Shown here one piece after another: positions 12,747 to 14,301 of a stretch of 14,301 nt of DNA. The DNA lies in the NCBI GenBank assembly GCA_020430865.1, contig JAGQIY010000002.1, positions 1 to 14,301 of the forward strand, written 5' to 3'. Position 1 is the first letter of the stretch. Each line of letters begins with the position of its first letter. The stretch is from Myxococcales bacterium. Lineage in GTDB: Bacteria > Myxococcota > Polyangia > Polyangiales > Polyangiaceae. The translations under genes were made by a program, and so were the position numbers. The notes below the pieces were generated by a model. It was not told the DNA's origin. It saw nothing but the letters and a program-made list of their open reading frames with translations, and did no database searches.

Positions 12747-14301
12747 TGCGCGTGCTCCTGGCGGCGGCGGGCGAGCGCCGCGCAAGCTCCAAGAAGCAGC
12801 ACCCAGGCGAGGTTGGTCGGCGCCCCGGCTCGTTGCCCTGCGGTACTGCAGGCGCAACCCGAGTCTCCATTCTCTACCCGCGTCGCTGGGCCGACGCCAG
12901 AGCCCCCCTGGGCGTTGCTCGCGCTCCCACTGCCTCCGACGCCGCTCTCTGCGCCACCGCTCGTCCAGCCGCTGCCTCCGCTGCCCGGTGAACCGCCGGT
13001 GCCTGGAGGCGTGCCCCAGTCGTCATCCAGCAGGTAGACGTCGGGCCCGCTGCCCTGAACGAGCACGGGCCGCGGGCGCACGTCCGGTCCCTGCTCGAGG
13101 TCTGCCAGATCAGCCGCCTGCCAGACCTCGATGCTGTTCCAGTCGAAGCCCCAGGTGGTCATCACGTCGGCGTTCGGCACGTGGCGCTTCACGTCGCCAT
13201 CGATCAGGTACACCGCGGGGTTGCCGTCGTCCGCCTTCGCGAGCACCGGTCGAGCAGGGACATCATCACCCGCATCACGCGCGTCCAGCTGCGCGTCGCC
13301 GACCGGCATCACGTCCCAGAAGTAGGAGAACCCCCAGGCGGAGAACACGTCGGGATGCGCGACGTGGCGCAGCACGCCGTCGGGGACGCTGGGTTCGCAA
13401 CGAAAGCGCCTGGGGCTGTTGGTCAGCTGCGCGTTCGAGCCGCCTTCGCTATCGATTCCGTAGGCATACACGTCGTGCTCCTGGGCGTCGTGGAGGCTCA
13501 GCGGTGACGCGACCTCGAACGCGTGCTCGCAGGTCCCGAGGGCGCTGCACAGATCGTCGCGGTGCTGATCGGCGGTGAGGGCAACCGAGGTCGCGTTCGC
13601 GTCTCCCGCTGGACCGTCGAAATAGAGGTGCACATCGTTGGGGCTGCTGGCGCTGTCGGCGTCCTGACTCCAGCCTCCGATGGCCTCGCAGTCGGCGCTG
13701 TCGAGGTAGCCCCTTGGCGGCTGGTTGGAGGGCAGGGGCGCGGTCCACCAAGTCGTCTGCTCGCGCGCGCCGGGCCAGGCCCATGACAAGTGGATGTGGT
13801 CGGTGTGGGGGTTGGTGCCGGTATATGCCTTCCAGCCGGCCGTCGCGCAGCTGCCGTTCGGAGAGCGGTAGCTGCCCCAGATCCGCTTGTTCCAGATGAA
13901 GTACATCAGCCCGAAGCGCCGAGCGAGCGCACAGGCGTTTCCGTGTTCATCGCTCTTCAGCAGCCAGTTGATGGCTGTGTCGGCGATGTCTCGCTGAGCG
14001 GCGTCGTTGTAGTTCAGCCCCCAGTCGAAGGCGCGGCCTTCCTTGTGCTCGCTCGTGCCGCCCACGTCGCACGCGCGGATGATTCCGAGGTTGCTGCTCG
14101 AGGGGTAGGTGGCCAGCATCAGGCCACGGAAGTCCACGGCGCCGGGCTTCTCGCCAGGGTCGCACGTGGACTGCGCGTCGTAGCCCGCGAAGCCGTCGAT
14201 GGCAGAGCTGAAGGAAGGGGTTGGAGGCTCTGGAGCAGCTGCGGCGCTCGCGCTCCAACCGAGCAGCAGCGCGCAGCCGACCAAGCTGGTGAGAGACCGC
14301 A
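12743..14301 (-). CDS. Secreted MYXO-CTERM protein with VldE/ARB-07466-like domain (start at window edge)
   Basis: The frame is open to the window edge. The terminal bases CA at 14300-14301 would form ATG if the next base is T, giving a fitting signal peptide MRSLTSLVGCALLLGWSASA and a protein of 519 residues (numbering below). Residues ~30-185 resemble the ARB-07466/VldE domain: TSEHKEGRAFDWGL near 83-96 and PHTDHIHLSW at ~165-174, His/Asp motifs like those of zinc peptidases of the M15 fold. Residues ~195-310 look like a beta domain (GWSQDADSASSPNDVHLYFD). Two ~57-residue repeats share RHV-x-x-x-DV-x-x-x-WGF and PARPVL or PRPVL. A Gly/Ser linker follows, then the MYXO-CTERM tail at ~482-519 (GCACSTAGQR, hydrophobic helix, ARRRQ). 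The tail probably anchors or sorts it at the cell surface. Enzyme activity on peptidoglycan is inference. Confidence 0.82.
   Translation of the reverse strand, partial: RSLTSLVGCALLLGWSASAAAAPEPPTPSFSSAIDGFAGYDAQSTCDPGEKPGAVDFRGLMLATYPSSSNLGIIRACDVGGTSEHKEGRAFDWGLNYNDAAQRDIADTAINWLLKSDEHGNACALARRFGLMYFIWNKRIWGSYRSPNGSCATAGWKAYTGTNPHTDHIHLSWAWPGAREQTTWWTAPLPSNQPPRGYLDSADCEAIGGWSQDADSASSPNDVHLYFDGPAGDANATSVALTADQHRDDLCSALGTCEHAFEVASPLSLHDAQEHDVYAYGIDSEGGSNAQLTNSPRRFRCEPSVPDGVLRHVAHPDVFSAWGFSYFWDVMPVGDAQLDARDAGDDVPARPVLAKADDGNPAVYLIDGDVKRHVPNADVMTTWGFDWNSIEVWQAADLADLEQGPDVRPRPVLVQGSGPDVYLLDDDWGTPPGTGGSPGSGGSGWTSGGAESGVGGSGSASNAQGGSGVGPATRVENGDSGCACSTAGQRAGAPTNLAWVLLLGACAALARRRQEHAQ

Noticed and set aside
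12747..12857. Extension of the 217-residue membrane protein to 254 residues
   Set aside because: The extra codons lie in the MYXO-CTERM gene in another frame; the GTG at 12746 has AGGAG upstream and a coupling overlap.

Overview
The window is GC-rich, densely packed bacterial chromosome. It most likely comes from a flagellated member of the Myxococcota, probably class Polyangia. Two things point there: a protein at 12743-14301 ends in a MYXO-CTERM-type sorting tail (Gly-Cys-Ala-Cys, a hydrophobic helix, then an Arg cluster), and a lipoprotein at 5604-6158 carries the soluble pilin-like domain that is common in myxobacteria. The lineage assignment is inference; no rRNA gene is present.

Region 1 (1-4782, plus strand) is a flagellar switch and export operon: the C-terminal part of fliM (cut by the window edge), fliN, fliO, fliP, fliQ, fliR and flhB. 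Genes overlap by a few bases or sit close together. FliM and FliN form the rotor switch and C-ring. FliP, FliQ and FliR form the export gate, FlhB is the substrate-specificity switch with its NPTH self-cleavage site, and FliO helps assemble FliP.

Region 2 (4783-6231) is an accessory island between the two flagellar blocks. It contains a stretch rich in inverted repeats that looks like a small MITE or insertion-sequence remnant (about 4886-5069). Next is a minus-strand gene for an exported protein made of six 16-residue Cys-x3-Cys repeats, then a plus-strand lipoprotein with a pilin-like domain.

Region 3 (6232-10252, minus strand) is a second flagellar operon read in the order flhA, flhF, fliA: the major export-gate protein, the SRP-type GTPase that sets flagellar number and placement, and sigma-28. 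The ParA-like gene flhG, usual between flhF and fliA, is absent. The block converges on the fliM-flhB operon, whereas in many bacteria flhB, flhA, flhF and fliA are colinear, so an inversion at the island is plausible. Sigma-54-like -24/-12 motifs lie exactly 27 bases before the start codons of both fliN and flhA.

Region 4 (10253-14301) is not flagellar. A 497-base gap leads to a gene for an envelope protein with two Spy/CpxP-like LTxxQ modules, followed by a triplicated 18-bp stop-codon repeat and a hairpin. On the minus strand, a secreted or surface-anchored MYXO-CTERM protein with a VldE/ARB-07466-like putative zinc domain is translationally coupled to a single-pass membrane protein of unknown function.
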